A stretch of DNA of 64,000 nt, from the NCBI GenBank assembly GCA_009767595.1, contig VSDK01017381.1, forward strand, positions 224,331 through 288,330, written 5' to 3'. The notes below the pieces were generated by a model. It saw only the letters and a program-made list of their open reading frames with translations, was not told the origin of the DNA and did no database searches. This DNA comes from Symbiodinium kawagutii (taxonomy: Eukaryota; Sar; Dinophyceae; Suessiales; Symbiodiniaceae). Below, one piece after another: positions 19,077-34,300 of this stretch; the stretch's first letter is position 1; every line of letters begins with the position of its first letter. Both the position numbers and the translations under genes were made by a program.

Positions 19077-22000
19077 ATGTCCTTCAAGGAACAGGCGGGG
19101 GCCAAGTGACGCGTGAAATCCATGGGCTGAAACTGAGTTGGGTTCAGTTGGTGCTACGCTGAGTTAGCTAAGGTCAAGAAGCAACCAGACGACACACACA
19201 CACACACATCTGGGGCAAGGGGGAAGCCATCTATTCTGGAGCAGTATATGCTTGAGGATTCTCCCTCAATGGTGGTGTTTGATCAACTTTAGGTCCAAAA
19301 TTATGGGCATTCCAGTTCCCCAGCCCTCGTTGTGACTCTCAGATTGTTGTGGACTGCCGTGGGCATTTGTTGGGACGTCGGGAAGCCTGGAGTGGGTGGT
19401 GCCACATATTTGAACATCTTGGGCCATAAATCAATGGTTGACGTGCTTGGTGATGGTCGGCGTCATTTTTAGTAGTTGAATGTAGTTGATATTATTGGTC
19501 GGACATATGGGTGTTTCTCAAAATTGGGCGGGTACCCCCAAATCATCCAATATTAATCACATTAGTAGTAAACCATGCGCTTTATGGGTCCCCTATTTTA
19601 AGAAACCACCATACAATGGTTTGTTCTTGTAGCCTGGTGTCAATCTTGGGGAAGCGATTTGTAGCCGAAGACTGGTATCTCTACATTCTCATGGGGGCCA
19701 AGGAACGTCACGAAGCGAGTGGATTGCTACAACAGAAACAGCTGATGTAGCAACCAGTCGGAACTAGGAAGCTGGGTGCCACAGTGGTACAGCAGTCAAA
19801 GCAAAGAGCTCCAACCTGCGAGACAGCTTTCGACAAGAACATCAAGCGGAAACTTAGTGAGTTCAACAAGCTGATGGCCAGAGGTTAGATTTGTCATGAT
19901 TTGTCCATGTCTCCCGTTTCAGGCGGGCACCACACACATAACTGGCCGTGGTTTCGATACCCGTGGCAAACATTCTCACCTGTTTATATCGTCCTGTTGC
20001 AATATCATGTCCCTCTGCACAGCCTGATCACTGTCTTTTTGCATGCTTATCTTCACCCATGTTTTCATCCTCATCATGACACAAGTACATGAAAAACTGC
20101 ATCACACCGCCACCGTTTCAACCAGGAGAGTTGAGGATTTCCAACGTTGTTGAGCCTATGTTCCACAGCCTGCCAAGTATTCGTATTTGCCTTGAACACG
20201 TTTGATGATTATCCACTGATAGGGAACCTCCAGCCGCACCCAAAATGATAATTTTTGAAGTGAAACCAACATAAACCAACTATTTCTGGAGGTACCATGC
20301 ACCAGCAATTTTGGACAAACGGCCATGTAAGGACGCAGGCTTGCAGTCATCGATTTTGTTTCTACAAACTGCCTAGGACAGCATGATGTATGTTGGTCAA
20401 TGGTTGCTTATGGTGGTGTATCAATACTGGTTGGTTCCTAATGCTGACCAAGGTTGCGTTATCACTGGTTAAGAAAAAGTCACAAGGCAGATCACATTTC
20501 AAAAGCTTCACATGATAGGTATTGGATAGATATTGTCGGCACTTTCAAACGCGATCTAGGCCTCAAAAAATTTAGGGGGAACCGAAGGGCTCTAGCTGGG
20601 TAGCTGGGTAGCTCAACAATGACAGCTCCGTTTAATGCGAAACGGGATCTGATCATTTTCAGCGGCCGCAGATGAACTCGTCCTGAGCACATGAGTGACA
20701 TGCACCAGTCGTCCAGGCGTCCATGGCCACAACCTCCTGAGGCTTGGCATCGGTCCTGGCCAAAGAGTTGTTGAATGGTCAGTCTGGGAGCTCAGATGGT
20801 TCTGGTCTTTGATGTGTCGACACTCACCAGTTCAAGGGATGGAGCGGGCTGCTGAACGCTGAATTTTTGTCGGCCAGCTGGTTTCATCTTGGGATCCCCT
20901 CAGATTCACAAAGAGCATGTTTGGGATTCCTCACCGAGGTGGTTTTGAACACCTTGATGTTCGAAATTCATTGATAGCCTGTGATAGCTTCACATCAATA
21001 TGGGCTCTAATGCTGCTTCCAGGGGGAAGCGACGAGGAGGGGTTACCAGCAGGGTTCTGACCACATGGATATGGCCAGCGAACTGAAGATGTTGATGCTA
21101 CAAGCGTGATTGTTGTATGCAAATATGCTTGGCATCAGAACAAACCTCTTTGTGACACAAGTCACTTGTGCAACTTGACTTACCAAGTTGCAGAATGAGA
21201 AAACCATGTTGCACTGATTGCTGGTTTCGAACATTTTGCTTTTTTCAATCTCTACTGTATCATCAAACAATTTGACAGTGTTTGATGACTGAAACCGTCA
21301 AGCAGTGCTGTTGAATTTCGTGAGCGAGGGTTTCTGGAATTCCGGACTCCAACAAGTGTTTCTTAGTTTTGTGTGAGTGCCCAGTTGCCAAATGACAAGG
21401 TCAAACGGTTTTGCTGATTTAGGGTTCAAACTGGGAGCCCTGGGGGACTTGGGGGCCCTGAGACGGTCCTTGTTCACCAGCCAGCCATGGGGGAGAGATG
21501 ATGATGGCTGACAATAGGGAGGGAGAAACTGGATTGACAAAGGCTTTCAATCATGTCAGCGATGCTATTGAAAACGTGAATGCTTCTTGGCCTGACATTG
21601 ATGACGGAAACATTTTGCAAAAAGCTATTCTGGACCATTTGAGACAGGCAAGTGGTTTGATATCCAGGGCCAGAACGGCCGAAGCCACTGCCACTGCTGC
21701 TACTGAAGAAGTAGGTGGTCAGATACCACCACCGCTGCCTCGGGACAGTCACTTGACCAAGAGAAGAAGGGGTGGGGTACGATACACTTTTTCAGCGCTT
21801 CTGGAGGCCTTGTTCTTGGCAAGACTGGCGCAAAACACAGCTGGCTTACCAGAAATCTTGGTGAGAAGTTTACATTTTTGTGTTGGTGCTGGAGCTGCAC
21901 AGCAATGGGAAAAAGACATCCAAAACAGCCATGCCAGGGTGCCATCCGCATCTACGTTAAGCAGATCAAGAATCAAATTGGATGCTTTGGAAAACAATGA

Positions 22001-25000
22001 ATTCGGGGAGTTCGTTCACGATTTCCTTTTTGGGGGGTTCGTTAGTTGGTTGGTTTCGTTGACTGCCTGCTGCTGTTTCAGTTTCAGTTGTTTCTGTCTC
22101 TGTTTGCTTTGCATGCTTGACGCTTGACAGTGACAGTGACAGTTGGGTGCACTCAGCCCGGCCCTTTGACTGAGGACGTTTTGACCATGCTGATGCGTCA
22201 AGAGGAGTATCAAAAGTCTCCTCCCATCTTCGTCATGCTCAGTTCTGATTCTAGTCCCCAAGGGACACTTGATATGATGCTGACCCTGGAGGACCTGTCA
22301 CCAAAGGGCTCAGGAAAGTTTAAGACTTAACTCCTTAAGGCTTGAACTTCAAGTTGAACTAATATACAAGAATACAACATAACATATTATAACCGTCAAA
22401 AACCGGTTTTCCAAACGAAGGACCGGGTGACCCGAGAGAAAGCTGGACAACTCATTGAATGCGGTGATGACATTGAGATGTTGCAATGGTGGGCTCGGAG
22501 CAATCCTATCATGGTTTCTCAGCTGCCGCTGGCCATCATAGGATCCGGCAACTCTGACCTTGCCTCAAAAGTTGAAGCGCTGTGCCACAGCATCAAGCTG
22601 GACGTATCGGCCAACCCTGCTGTGTTGGAGCAATATTGCCAATCATGCATCAGCTTCTGCTCTGATTTTGGCACAGAAAGCCAAATCCCTGAGGCATTGT
22701 TGTTCCGTGTTGCAGAGGCTATGTCATTCTATTTGCTATACTGTACTGTACTGTAATTACTGGTTTAGTTAAGTTTCAAACAAACAGGTTGCAAAGGGGT
22801 TTCCATGAACAAGTTTTGACCCCTCACAGGTTCCCTCTTTCGAGATCCAAACTATGCTGGAGACTGGTGTGAAAAACAGCGAGAACCTTTTAATCTTTGA
22901 AGGTGGCGGTGGCGGTGGTGCTATGAGTTCTGACAACAAGTCTACTAATCCAGACTTGCTCCAAATGGTTGCTGACGATGGTGGATTCAATTGTGTTGTG
23001 ACGGTCGAAAGTGATGATGATACCCCTCACGTCAATACTGCGGCCAGCTGCGACAGCAAAAAACATATGTGGAACATGACCGGTTGTTTGTCAGTGCCTG
23101 GTCAAAAACATATTTTTGACAACATCTCCAATGACCTGACGAAGCACATGAATTGCTACAAAGGTTTTCAGGACCAGCTTTCAGCAGTGAACACACTTTT
23201 GCGCCAGAAATTTTACCGAGATCGTCTCCGACGTCTTATGGAAGGCACATGCTTCAGCACGTTGTTTCAATACCATTCCGCTGGTAACCTGATCCTTTGG
23301 CGATGGGGATCGTTGGTGGCTGTTTGCAGCGCCCTGGAAAAATTGGAGGGTGCCCTTCGGAATTTTTGGTCCCTGAAAAAGTTCCTGGGCAGGGAAGATG
23401 ACAAATCGCAGGAGCTTTTCAGCACAGCAGATAGCGCAATCAGATCCAACTTTTTTTGGAGTTACCTCAAGTTTATCTTGCTGGTGCACGGGGTCATCAA
23501 TGACCTCAGCACATGGTGCGAAGGGTGCCAATGTCACAATTTTTCGATGGCAAACTGCCCATTGAAGGGGAGGAGGTCGCCGGAATTGGCATCAGGCATG
23601 TTTACAAATTTTTTGACAACCACTTTTGCTACAGCATCCAGCATGTTCAGTGCTATAGCGTCTGGACTCGTTGAGGGTTCAACACAATGGGAACTTCTGA
23701 CCAAGGACTGGAACACAGCTTGTGACATTGCGGTGACCGCCATTTCCATCAAGACTTCTCATTGGTCCAAACTACCTTGGGCCCTCTGCGGGCTTGCAAT
23801 GCCTGGTGAAGCTGGGAGAGCAGCTGGCCGCAAAGCTGTGGAACAGTTCGAAGCTGCCTCCAATGATCCAATGGTTACGATGGCTCGCAAACATCCCCTT
23901 GTGCAAAAATTTTTGGCGCCAGGCGGTGAGCTGCCCCTTTGCTGAACGTAAGTTTTGATCAATTTCTAATTTCAGATTTATATATTAATCAAATTGACGG
24001 CTGACGGCCACAGAAACCATTGTTTTCAGAGTTCTGTAAAACAACATATTGAAACTTAAAACCATAGGACCATGAACCATACGCCAGTCTCAGGCGGCAT
24101 TTGGTAGATGACTTCTTGCTTGGCGCAAATTTGGCAACTGATGCAGACATGTTGCCGCTCCGACAATGGGTTGGCGCTCTTAAGTTGATCCGGATTGTCG
24201 AAAGGCACACGGAGGCCTGGCCTAGCCACTTAGCCTGATTTCGTTTTGGTGTATGATGGTCACCAGTCATGTCAGTCATGAAGTCATGGGTGGTCAGTTC
24301 GGTTAGCCAACTTGGCATCAACAGCAACAGCTGATGATTGCCACAAGTCATTCCAGATTAACATGTGTTTTACATTTCCCTGAATGTCTACCAGTTCCCA
24401 GCTCATCGCAGCCGGGTTTCTTCAACTGCAGGGCCTTCACCGTACAGTGAAACAGACCTTCATGAAGTCTTCGGCGGCAGGTGAGGCCTATGTCTCGGTT
24501 GAAGGGCGGGTGCCCACAATTTTGCGCACCATTGGCTCGAACCCGGAGGCTTGTGGATTCAGCAAGTGTCTCAGTTTTCTATAGCTTTTTAATTTTGAAA
24601 AGATAGGAAGTGTAGGAAGTTCAGGGTTGAGGGTTGTGAGTCATGTCACATGTTCATCTATCTACGGGAAATCCCGTGAACCGTTGGACATTGATAAAAT
24701 TTATTCAAACTTTGAGTTTAAGTTTTGCAATATTGCCAAGAACATGGAATCAAATCAAGTTAGGGCAAGTTGCCAAAGAAGTCAATGTGGCCGTAACACA
24801 AAAACATGAATTCTTGAGAGGCCCTGGAGAAAGCAGCTTGCTTACACGAAGAGCTTCATGCAAGTTTCGAAGGATTGTGCAAAGCAGTTGCCAGGTTGGT
24901 TGGTGGGTCAACGTGTGCAGCTTGTTAGGGTCTAGTGATTTGATGTTTTTTTTTTTGCCGCCGTGTCATGTTGTCATTTTTCTTTTTTAGCAGCCAGCTG

Positions 25001-28000
25001 TTTTGGTTTCTCACCAGGCACCATCCATCACCATCACCGGTCACCAGCACCACAGTCACACAGGCCACACCACACATTAAACAAAACATGGGTAAACTTG
25101 AACCCATGCCAGTCGACCCACGTCACCATGTTATGAAAGGATGCATGAGTGGCAACAGTCAGGTAGTCAATGTGAAGCAATTCCCGTTCAACGCTGTGAC
25201 ACACCGACAGCTCGCGCACCTTCTCTACCAGCGTGCTATGCAATTTGTGAGGGGCTCCGAAGCAACCAAAGCCATACCAAAAGGCGACATCACAATGCTG
25301 AGGTTGAACAAGAGAAAACTCGCAGATGATGACCGCAAAAATACTTCATCCCTGGACAAGCTAATGCTGGAGCATTTGAGGCAAGCTATGGACTTCGAGC
25401 ATTTTTATTCAATGCCACAAAACATATTTGATGAATTGCCAAAGCAGGAACTGAAACTTGGACTTGTTCACTTCTGTTTTTGCTAGCACTGCACCTGATG
25501 GGATGGGATGGGATGGGATGGGATGGAAAACGATGGTTTTACATTTTTGGGTCATATATATATATATATATATTTATCTATTTATTCATTTATTTCTTTC
25601 TTTCTTTCTTTATTTATTTATTTATTACATATATGTATATATAAGATAAAATAAATAAATATATATATATATATTATCTATTTTTTTTTGTGGTTTGCTT
25701 ACATTGCTTACTAACATTGCTCACAACTAACAATTGTCAACTGTACATTGTCCTTTGTCATTCTTGAATGCAGTTTGAACCTGACATGAATCAAGTAATC
25801 ATCATTTAATCTAATCATCAAGTTCAACTTCTTCAAGCCTTCAGGTCAACCTCCAAACTTTAACCTTGCCAAGAACTATACGCAACGATGGGAGCTGTTC
25901 TGTTCAGCTGGTACTGATTGAAGTTGTTGGAAACCATCATTTTATTTCGTGCGCCCCGCCGCCCCAGTGTCCATTTGTGACATTTGTGAGGACATATGCT
26001 TTGACAACTGGGTTGAGGCCCATGTCAGCTGCCGCTCCGGCATCCATTGAAGCTTCATCTTCGTCTTCGGGGCATCAGTTCCAAAAAAAGAATTCATTCT
26101 TGGAGTTTCAACCATTGGGTGATGTTGGCTTCGGTGGTGACAGTTTCGACGAGGTCATGACCGTTGACAGCGCGCCAAATCAGAGGGAAGCAGGTGTCGC
26201 GCTTGGCATTGGCCCAAACAATGGGCTGGATCTGTGCGTCTTCAAACTGGTTCACAAAAACCCAGCTGGCATGAAACGCCCTCTTTCTGCTGTTGATGAT
26301 GTAAGAACTGATGACATCGCAGTCCGGGTGTATGACCTGATTCGGAATGACTCATGGCCTTTCATTGCTTGGTTGCTGGGGTGTTTGTTGCTCTCACTCT
26401 AACATGTCCGGACATTGCTGATGATTGCTCTTGTATGTTTTTTGTTTTTAATTGTGCTGCTAGCCTAAGCCTTAGCCTAGCTGCTGGCTGGCTGAGCCCG
26501 AGTTGTTGATTTTGCTGCCACTGCAGGAATCTGGAACTTTGTTTGTGAGGAGACCTTCTAATTCGTCCATTACCTTGCTGAGATTTGTTGGTGGTGGGGC
26601 CGGGGCTGATCAACTGCCAGCTCTGACTCCTGCCTTGAAAGTTTGGCAGCAATCCCACTCTGAAGTTGTCAATGTACTTGAGCATTCAATGTCTGCTGAT
26701 GCTTTGGAGCTTATTTCTGATGCTTGGCTTGGCTTCATCCAGCCCGTTTCGAACTTTCATTCTGCTTTGATACTTGGAGCCTGGGGCCTGGGACATGGTC
26801 AATGTGACTATTTCACGAAAATAATAATGTGTTCCCCATGGGCAAAAATGTTTGGTGCCAGGAAATGGTGTGCGCACGCTGTTTCGCTGGAACGGGGCGC
26901 AGCTTTGCTTTTGTTCCAGTCTCAGCTGAAGAACAAGCAACCATGCTGGAATTGGAAAGGAAACGAATCACTTGCAGGGCTTCAGAACAACCTTGGCAAC
27001 ATCAGGGTGATGACGACCGTTGGTGTTTGACCAGCCAAGCTGCTTCCCTTTTACAAGTTCAAGTTCGGCTGGATTCGCCAGACTTGGTTTTCGTTGGCCG
27101 AAAGGGTGTCCCTCTTGAGGATCAAACTGCATTGGAACTTTTGAATCATCTCAAAGGTCAAGGCTTCGCATTCAATGAAGGAGACGAACGAATGAGGGGC
27201 AAGGCCTACACCGGTGCAAGGGGTTCCAGAAAGATTTTGGTGTCTTTGCAACGTGACTATCTCAAGGCAATGTGCAGTGCGCACACGCTTTTTGGCCGTG
27301 GATGTGAAGGAATTTTTCATTTCCAGTTGGTTGCATACTACATTGCATTGTTGAAAGTGGCAGCCAAAGACATTAAAAAAGTTGTGCCACACAAGAAGGC
27401 AGAGTTTTACCGCCGCTTGTGGAATGGTGGCGATGAAGACCAACAAAGGGACTGGGTGAGCCTTGGCTATGTAGACTGAAATACTGAAATGTTGTTGAAC
27501 ATGTTTTTATTTTTGCTTTGATTGCTTTGTGATCCGTCTCTAAAACTTAGTAACTAGTGTGACGGCATTCACAGCTTCCTGAAACTGTTTGGTTGGTATG
27601 CATTCAAAATTAAGTTAAGTTTTAACAATTCGACGATTATTACTTGTTTGCGTTGCTTAACTAATTTTATTTTTGTTTTGATCATTGATCTCCTTGGTCC
27701 TTGGTCCGGTCCTTGGTCCTTGGTAACATCAACATCTGGGGTCCTGGTCCAGTTTCCTGCTAATCATCCCAGGCTCGAGATGATCGACCTGGCCGCTGAA
27801 CAAATGCTGCAACATCTCCCTGCCAATGAATCGGAGGATGTGCGCTGGGACGAGGATGTTTTGGCCGCACATGTGGACGAAATGATTGCGGCCAACCAAC
27901 AAGCAATAGTCGACAACGCCAATGTGGCCAAGAGAGGCCGAGGAGCTCCAAGATCGCACGGACGAGCTACTTCTGTCCTGAACCCTTCAACTATTTGGTT

Positions 28001-29001
28001 TGGCGATATTCCCATTGTTCTCCGCCAGGATACTGCTGTGCCAACGTACTACACGTTTTGCCCTTGGCACAAGCATGATGGAAAGCACTGCAGAAAGGAT
28101 ATCCAAATCAACAGGCCTGACAGAGACACGGTTATCCGAGACCCAGCCTGTCTATGGTAGGCAAAGCTTTTGATCCATAAAAGTGTAGTATTAAATTGAG
28201 CCATTTGAATCATTCAGAGGGGTTTCCTCATCAATCATGGACTCAGGAAAACTCAAGTACTGGCTGCTTATGGGCGCTCGATGGCCGTCTCCGGAGAACG
28301 ATTCAACTGAAGCAATTGAGAAGTGCCGCCGCCTGCACAAACAAACAGAGACCTGGACATTGTTTGAGCATATGTTACATATGTTTGCTGTTATTTGCTG
28401 TTACTGTTACTGTTACTTCAGTTCGTTTTTGACTATGAAAATCATTTCTGTTTTCAGTTGCCCACAATGTCACAATGTCGTCACTGATATTCAAGGTACA
28501 TGGACAAGTAAATCACTTGTACTTGTACCATGCACAACAATAAAACATCTTGACATGTATGTAATATGTTTTTTTGAATCGTTATCAATCTATGTATGAT
28601 ATGTATATGTATTTATATCTGTTAAAAACATATATATATATAAATGTACATCTTTCATAAAACAGCTTTTGCACTTTGCTGCAGGAACTTCCAAATGATT
28701 TGCCTTCTCATGAAGACTTGGATGCGGCCATGCGTGCGGTCAGGTGAGAGAAGGCGCATGGCAGGGGAGTATGATTACTTCTTTTTCGGGAAGTATGATT
28801 ACCTTCAATTGCTTGGCCTCACTACTTCAGTTGTCAGTCAAGTCATCAGTTGTCAGTGTTAATCAAATTAAGGAAATGACATCACATCACGGAGCTGATC
28901 GAAATTGGAATCGGAATCGGAACCAGCAATGTCTCTTCGTTCATTTGTTCACTGCCATAGTCATGGTTCAAATCATGGTTCCGTGGTTCATCTTCATCAT
29001 C

Positions 29002-29060
<59 letters not shown>

Positions 29061-31305
29061 TTTCATACATCATTCATCAGTGATCATCATTGCAGGTCCC
29101 TTTCGCAGTTTGGAGGACTCAGCCACGCCAGTGCAGCACTATGCTTTAAGCTGGCCAATGGCCAATGACAATGAACATGTCAGAGATCCAAAAACAAAAC
29201 CACCAGAGCGGCTGAATCAACAGTACTACAGGGCAGGGCTACCATGCAAACATTGATACTTTGTGTTTTTATTCTAAGAGATATTGTAACTTCAATTTTA
29301 ATAAATGTCAATTGTCACTTGAATTTCTATTCGTCAATCCTCCTTCCAGACTGTAGACTGCTCCAACTGCTCTTGGCCGCTACTGCTGCGGCTGCTTCAT
29401 GCTATGGCAAAAACCAAAGCAAGTTCCCTTGCTGCAGCAGCAAAGAGCAAGCCAAAATCAACGCCAAAGAGAAGGGCTTCCATGAAGAGGCCTTCTGGAA
29501 AGAATGCAGATCCGGAAGGGCCGGAAGACACTACGGCGGATGCCGCACCAGAGACAGCAAGTAGTTCACTCGGAGCTGATTTGGCCAGTGAGATTCCGGA
29601 ACATGGGTCTGAATCTGTGCTTTCACTTCAGCAAAATAACATTCTCATATGTTTTTTGATTTTGCTGAGTTTTAATCGAATCTTCTATTTCTTAGTCCTA
29701 GTATTTATTCTTCTGCGCACAATGGTTGTGTTCCAGTTCCAGTTGGTCCACTTAGTCCACTTGTTAACTTGTTGCGGCATCATCCAGGCACGCAACTATA
29801 AACATATATGTATGCAAACATCAGGATATGAAGTGGAAAGTTTATTATCACCATGGTTTTGTTTCTGGCTCGTTGCTCTGACTCATTAAGGTCATTACTC
29901 TAACTTAAACAATGTCAATCACTTAAATATCATATGTATGTTTTCGCACTCTGTGGTCAGGATCGGACTTCGAATCAAGATGAAACGGCAGCTGAACCAG
30001 CTGGCGAGAATACAAAGAGAAAAAGGAAGACAAAGAGGGCTAGGAAACAAGGCGGAGTTCAAAAAAAACCATCCATTGCAGTTGAAGTTGAAGACACAGT
30101 TGAGGCCAAGGACGACACCAGGGTTGAAGCTGAAGTTGAAGAGGGAGAAGAAGCACAGGTGATGAAGAAGCCATCAGCTGGAAAGGCAAAGGCAAAGGCA
30201 GCGCGAAAAAAAAAGAAAACTGCTGCTGCTGAAGAGAATCCCTTCGACCTTCCTCCCCCTGAAGGACAAGGAACAATGTCACAGTTCTTTCACGTGCCTT
30301 CACGCCCCAAGGATGATGAGGCGCCTGAGAATGAGGGTTACCAGGATGAGGCATGCCAGGAAGATCAAGAAGTACAACAAGCAGAACAAAGTTCCAGTTC
30401 GACTTCATCCACCTCATCGGAGTCGGAGAAGGTGGAGTTGTTCTACGAGAGTGCAGAAGTTGAGTGGCATTTGCAAGGCAGCGACACCCCACCAAGCCCC
30501 GATGCCGATGCACGTGTGGTACTAGATGATGATCCATCCCTTGCCAGCATCAGCAGCCATCAGCACTTGGAGCGTGTCACAAGTGCTGACTCTATGTTTC
30601 GATTTGCAGAGCGACACGTTTCCCGGGTGAAGAGTATCTTACATTGTTTTGGCAAATGTTGTTTTACTTTGATTGTTCTACATTCTACGTTATGCATTCA
30701 TTCTACTCTACTTTGTGCCTAGTTGGAGTTGGAGCCGGAGTCGGAGTCTAGTCTCAGTCCGTTCCAGCTTGGTTGGCGTTAACTTAATTTACTTTTTGTC
30801 TAGTCAGTAGTAGTGGCCTTGACTTGGCCGTGGCTGCTTCAAATGCTTCAAGCCCTTTGAAGGGCCCTTTGTGACCAATCAGGTTTCTTTGGGGACAAAG
30901 CTTTCAGCAACCTGGCGAAGAACATGGACAAGTGCATGGTAGTCTCACTCTATTCGGGACTTGGTGGTGCCGAACTTTCAATGGACCTGCTGTGGAAACA
31001 CACATGCTCACACATCAGGAAAGCAGACCCAGACGCAGAAATCCCAGAACACCCTGTGTTTGCGGTAGCCTGCGACATAGATCCTGTATGTCAGTCTGTG
31101 TTGAATGGCCACGCAGTACCCCCACACCACATCGTGCCGGACCTATTGGACTTCGTGAAACCAGATGTTCTCCAGGAGTCTCCCGGCAGATTCGACAGCA
31201 ACTGTTCATTACTGTATGATGTTGTTTTGTTATCATTGATTCGATTCATAATTCACTTAATTTTGGGCTAAGTTGTTCATTGTTCATTGGGTTGTTGATT
31301 TTTCA

Positions 31306-31355
<50 letters not shown>

Positions 31356-34300
31356 GATTGATGTATCTTACTTCTGTATGGATTGATGATTACTTACAAT
31401 AATACAATACCTACTGACTACTATCATTAATTTTGCTGTGTTGTTTTTGCTTTGAGATCATTTCGTCATTTTGTTGTGGACGCGGACCGGACCGGTTCTG
31501 ACTCTGACTCTGATGACTGATGAAGACTTTGATTGTTATGAATGCTGCAAACATGAATGTATCATCATGAAATTAACCTCTTTCAATGTTAATGTTGGTT
31601 CAGTATCATTCCTCAATACTACTTAATTCAGTCAGGTTGAAAGAGTTGGTTGCAGAAGCTCGACTGGATGCAGAGAAGGATAAGGAGAAGCAGAATGCCA
31701 AAGGCAAAGCCAAAGCAAAGGCAAAGAAGGCGAATGCAAAATCCGCAAAATCAGAGAAGGGCAAGACCAAAAAAAAGAAAGCAAAAGGAGAAGCAGGAAC
31801 AGCCACACCAAAACCAAGTCAAAGTGGTGCTGGTGCTGGACATGATCAAAACAAGGGCAGAGATGTTGATACACAGGAGACTCAGGAGCAGGAGATGGAG
31901 ACAGTGGTGGATGATCCAGATCAAAAAGAGCAACCCATTGACAGCAAGGGCAAGGCCTTGCTATCACAGCTGCTTCGACGTCTACAGGATAGGTCTTGCT
32001 TTGAGGAAGTTGTTGAGACAAAAATCAAAGGTGATGATGGCAAATTGACAGACGGAACCTTGCCATTCCTTTCGTTGATGGAACAAGTGGACAATTTGAT
32101 TGCAGTCGCAGGCAGTGTCTGCAAAGACTGGTCGTCAATGAACAACAACCGTTCGCAGTTGCTTGGGGCCTTTATCCTTCCTTTCGCCATTATGATCTCC
32201 CTTGTGCGTTTGATGAGGCCCCGTGCATTCTTGCGCGAGTGCACAAGACAGTTCGATGTGTCTACATTGGGGGAGAACCTGCCAGAACATGAGCTCCACA
32301 AAACACTGTTGGAGCCGGCAATGTTCGGCTTCCCGGTGAGGCGTTCCAGGTCCTACACTGCATGTATCCGCAAAGACTTTACTCTTGGCTTGCCATTGGA
32401 AAGCAACCTCAGGAAATTCTTTACGCCTTGCGAAGTGGGCTGCGAGGTCTTTTTTTCAGCTTCGCCTGATGAGGCTGGATCCAGAGATTGTTAGCAAATA
32501 GCTCGATAGTTTAACTTTATTGTTGTACCGTGATTGAGTTCGGGTGCATTGTGAATAGAATAGTCAATGGTTCATATTCAAATCAGTAACTTTGTAGTGG
32601 CCTTGGCAATCATTGATTGCATTTATGCTTTTATGTTTGCCCAGATTCATGTTCAAGATTTGATGTATTTTCCTGCACCTCCCTCAGGTTGAAGATCTAC
32701 GCACTTCAGCGGCATTGTCACGGCTCAAGTCACCAACCAGCACGTTTGAAGAACTTCTACCTCCTTATGCCCAGGCTGGGCTAGGGTTCAAATTGTTACT
32801 TGTATGATCTTTGCATGATATTGGCCAATGCAAAAGTTACTGGCTAGCTGGTGATGCACTCTTGGACATATGAAAAAAAGATGTGTGTATTACATTTTGG
32901 TCATCGTCATTTCAAGCAATAGCAAGATAATACGTGGCTTTCACTCTGAAAAATTCAACCTTTCAAGACAAGACAGCAACCAAAACAACACAGTTTCATA
33001 CAGATACTGGATACTTGATTTTTGTTGCTTGGGGTTTGACTCTGCTTTATCATTCTGTCGTATTATGGCATTTCATTTTCGACTTTAGGCTGACACTGAC
33101 ACTGATTGCTGATGTGACTTCAAACTTCAGACTGTCTGGCAGCCAAAATTCAGGTACATCTTCAGCATATTCACAAAATTGATTGGGTGCAGAAAGCAAT
33201 GTCGGAGTGCAAAGAAGTAACAGCAAATCTCGACCAATGCCCGATCAAGTTTGATCACTATGGGCGACATGTTCCAGTGGTGCTCGCGTCAACCAGCAAC
33301 ATGTGGGGTCTTCTACGCTCAAGACCAATGACTTGGAAGGAATTCGTTTTCAAACTTGACATGTCATTGAGTGCATATAGTTTTAACAGTTTTAACTGGA
33401 GGTTGAATGAATGTCAACTACTTTATATGAGTTGTATCGGTCATTGGTTTAAATCAATTATGATGTTGCGGTCCATTAAGACATCAACCCTTGAGGAGCT
33501 ATTGCTGTGCCAGGGAATTCCCGTGACCAGGGAGGCAGCTGTGAGCGCAGGCTACGAGGATGGTACACTTCCAATTTCATTTGCGAATGTGACGTTTCTT
33601 GACCTGGGCAGGGGTTGAACTTATGCCATTGGGCTGGGTTATCTTAGGACTCTGTCGGACTCAGCGACCGTTGAAGAACGGAGTAATGACACTAAGAACA
33701 GTCTCGAGCATCACAGTTTTTGTTTCAAACATACATGCCCCCCCCCCCCTGGCCAATCCCATACTATTAAGATCAACCCACTTTATTTGAAATCAACATG
33801 TCATTTAGTTGTTCGAATGCCTATCCTATCCTATTGCCCCATTACCCGATTCTATCTTTGATTTTTGATCCTTTTATGCGTGCCGTGCCTCTGTGGCTGC
33901 GATCAGGTTTATTATCATAGCTAGTATTTGTTGTCTCATTCTGTCTACTTTGTCTCCGTCACATCCAAATTATCCAAGGCCTGCTGCTGGAAGAAGGCTG
34001 GCGGGGAACAGTTTCCAGCAGGCTTGCAGCTCTGCGATGCTTGCTTTCATCTTCGCTCACATGAAGCCTCGATCTCTTGATGCCACTGTCGCTGAGGACA
34101 TAGACTGACTCCATTGCTGCTGTGTGTATGAGTGCGAAAGTGGTGCTGGGTGTCATTAGAACACTCGATTTTGAGGGGATGACATTTGTAACAAGTAGCA
34201 ATGGGAAAACCGGAACACCAGCCACCAGCCAAGTGCCTCTGAACAAGGTTGTCATATTATGATTCTGATCACAGATTGAACACTGACTGATGAACTTGCA

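Noticed and set aside
28882-29168. Poly-Asp or poly-His proteins
   Set aside because: Artefacts of the (CAT)n repeat between genes A and B.
30040-30537. 165-codon frame on the minus strand
   Set aside because: Shadow of gene B exon 2, whose + frame continues into catalytic exons with conserved motifs.
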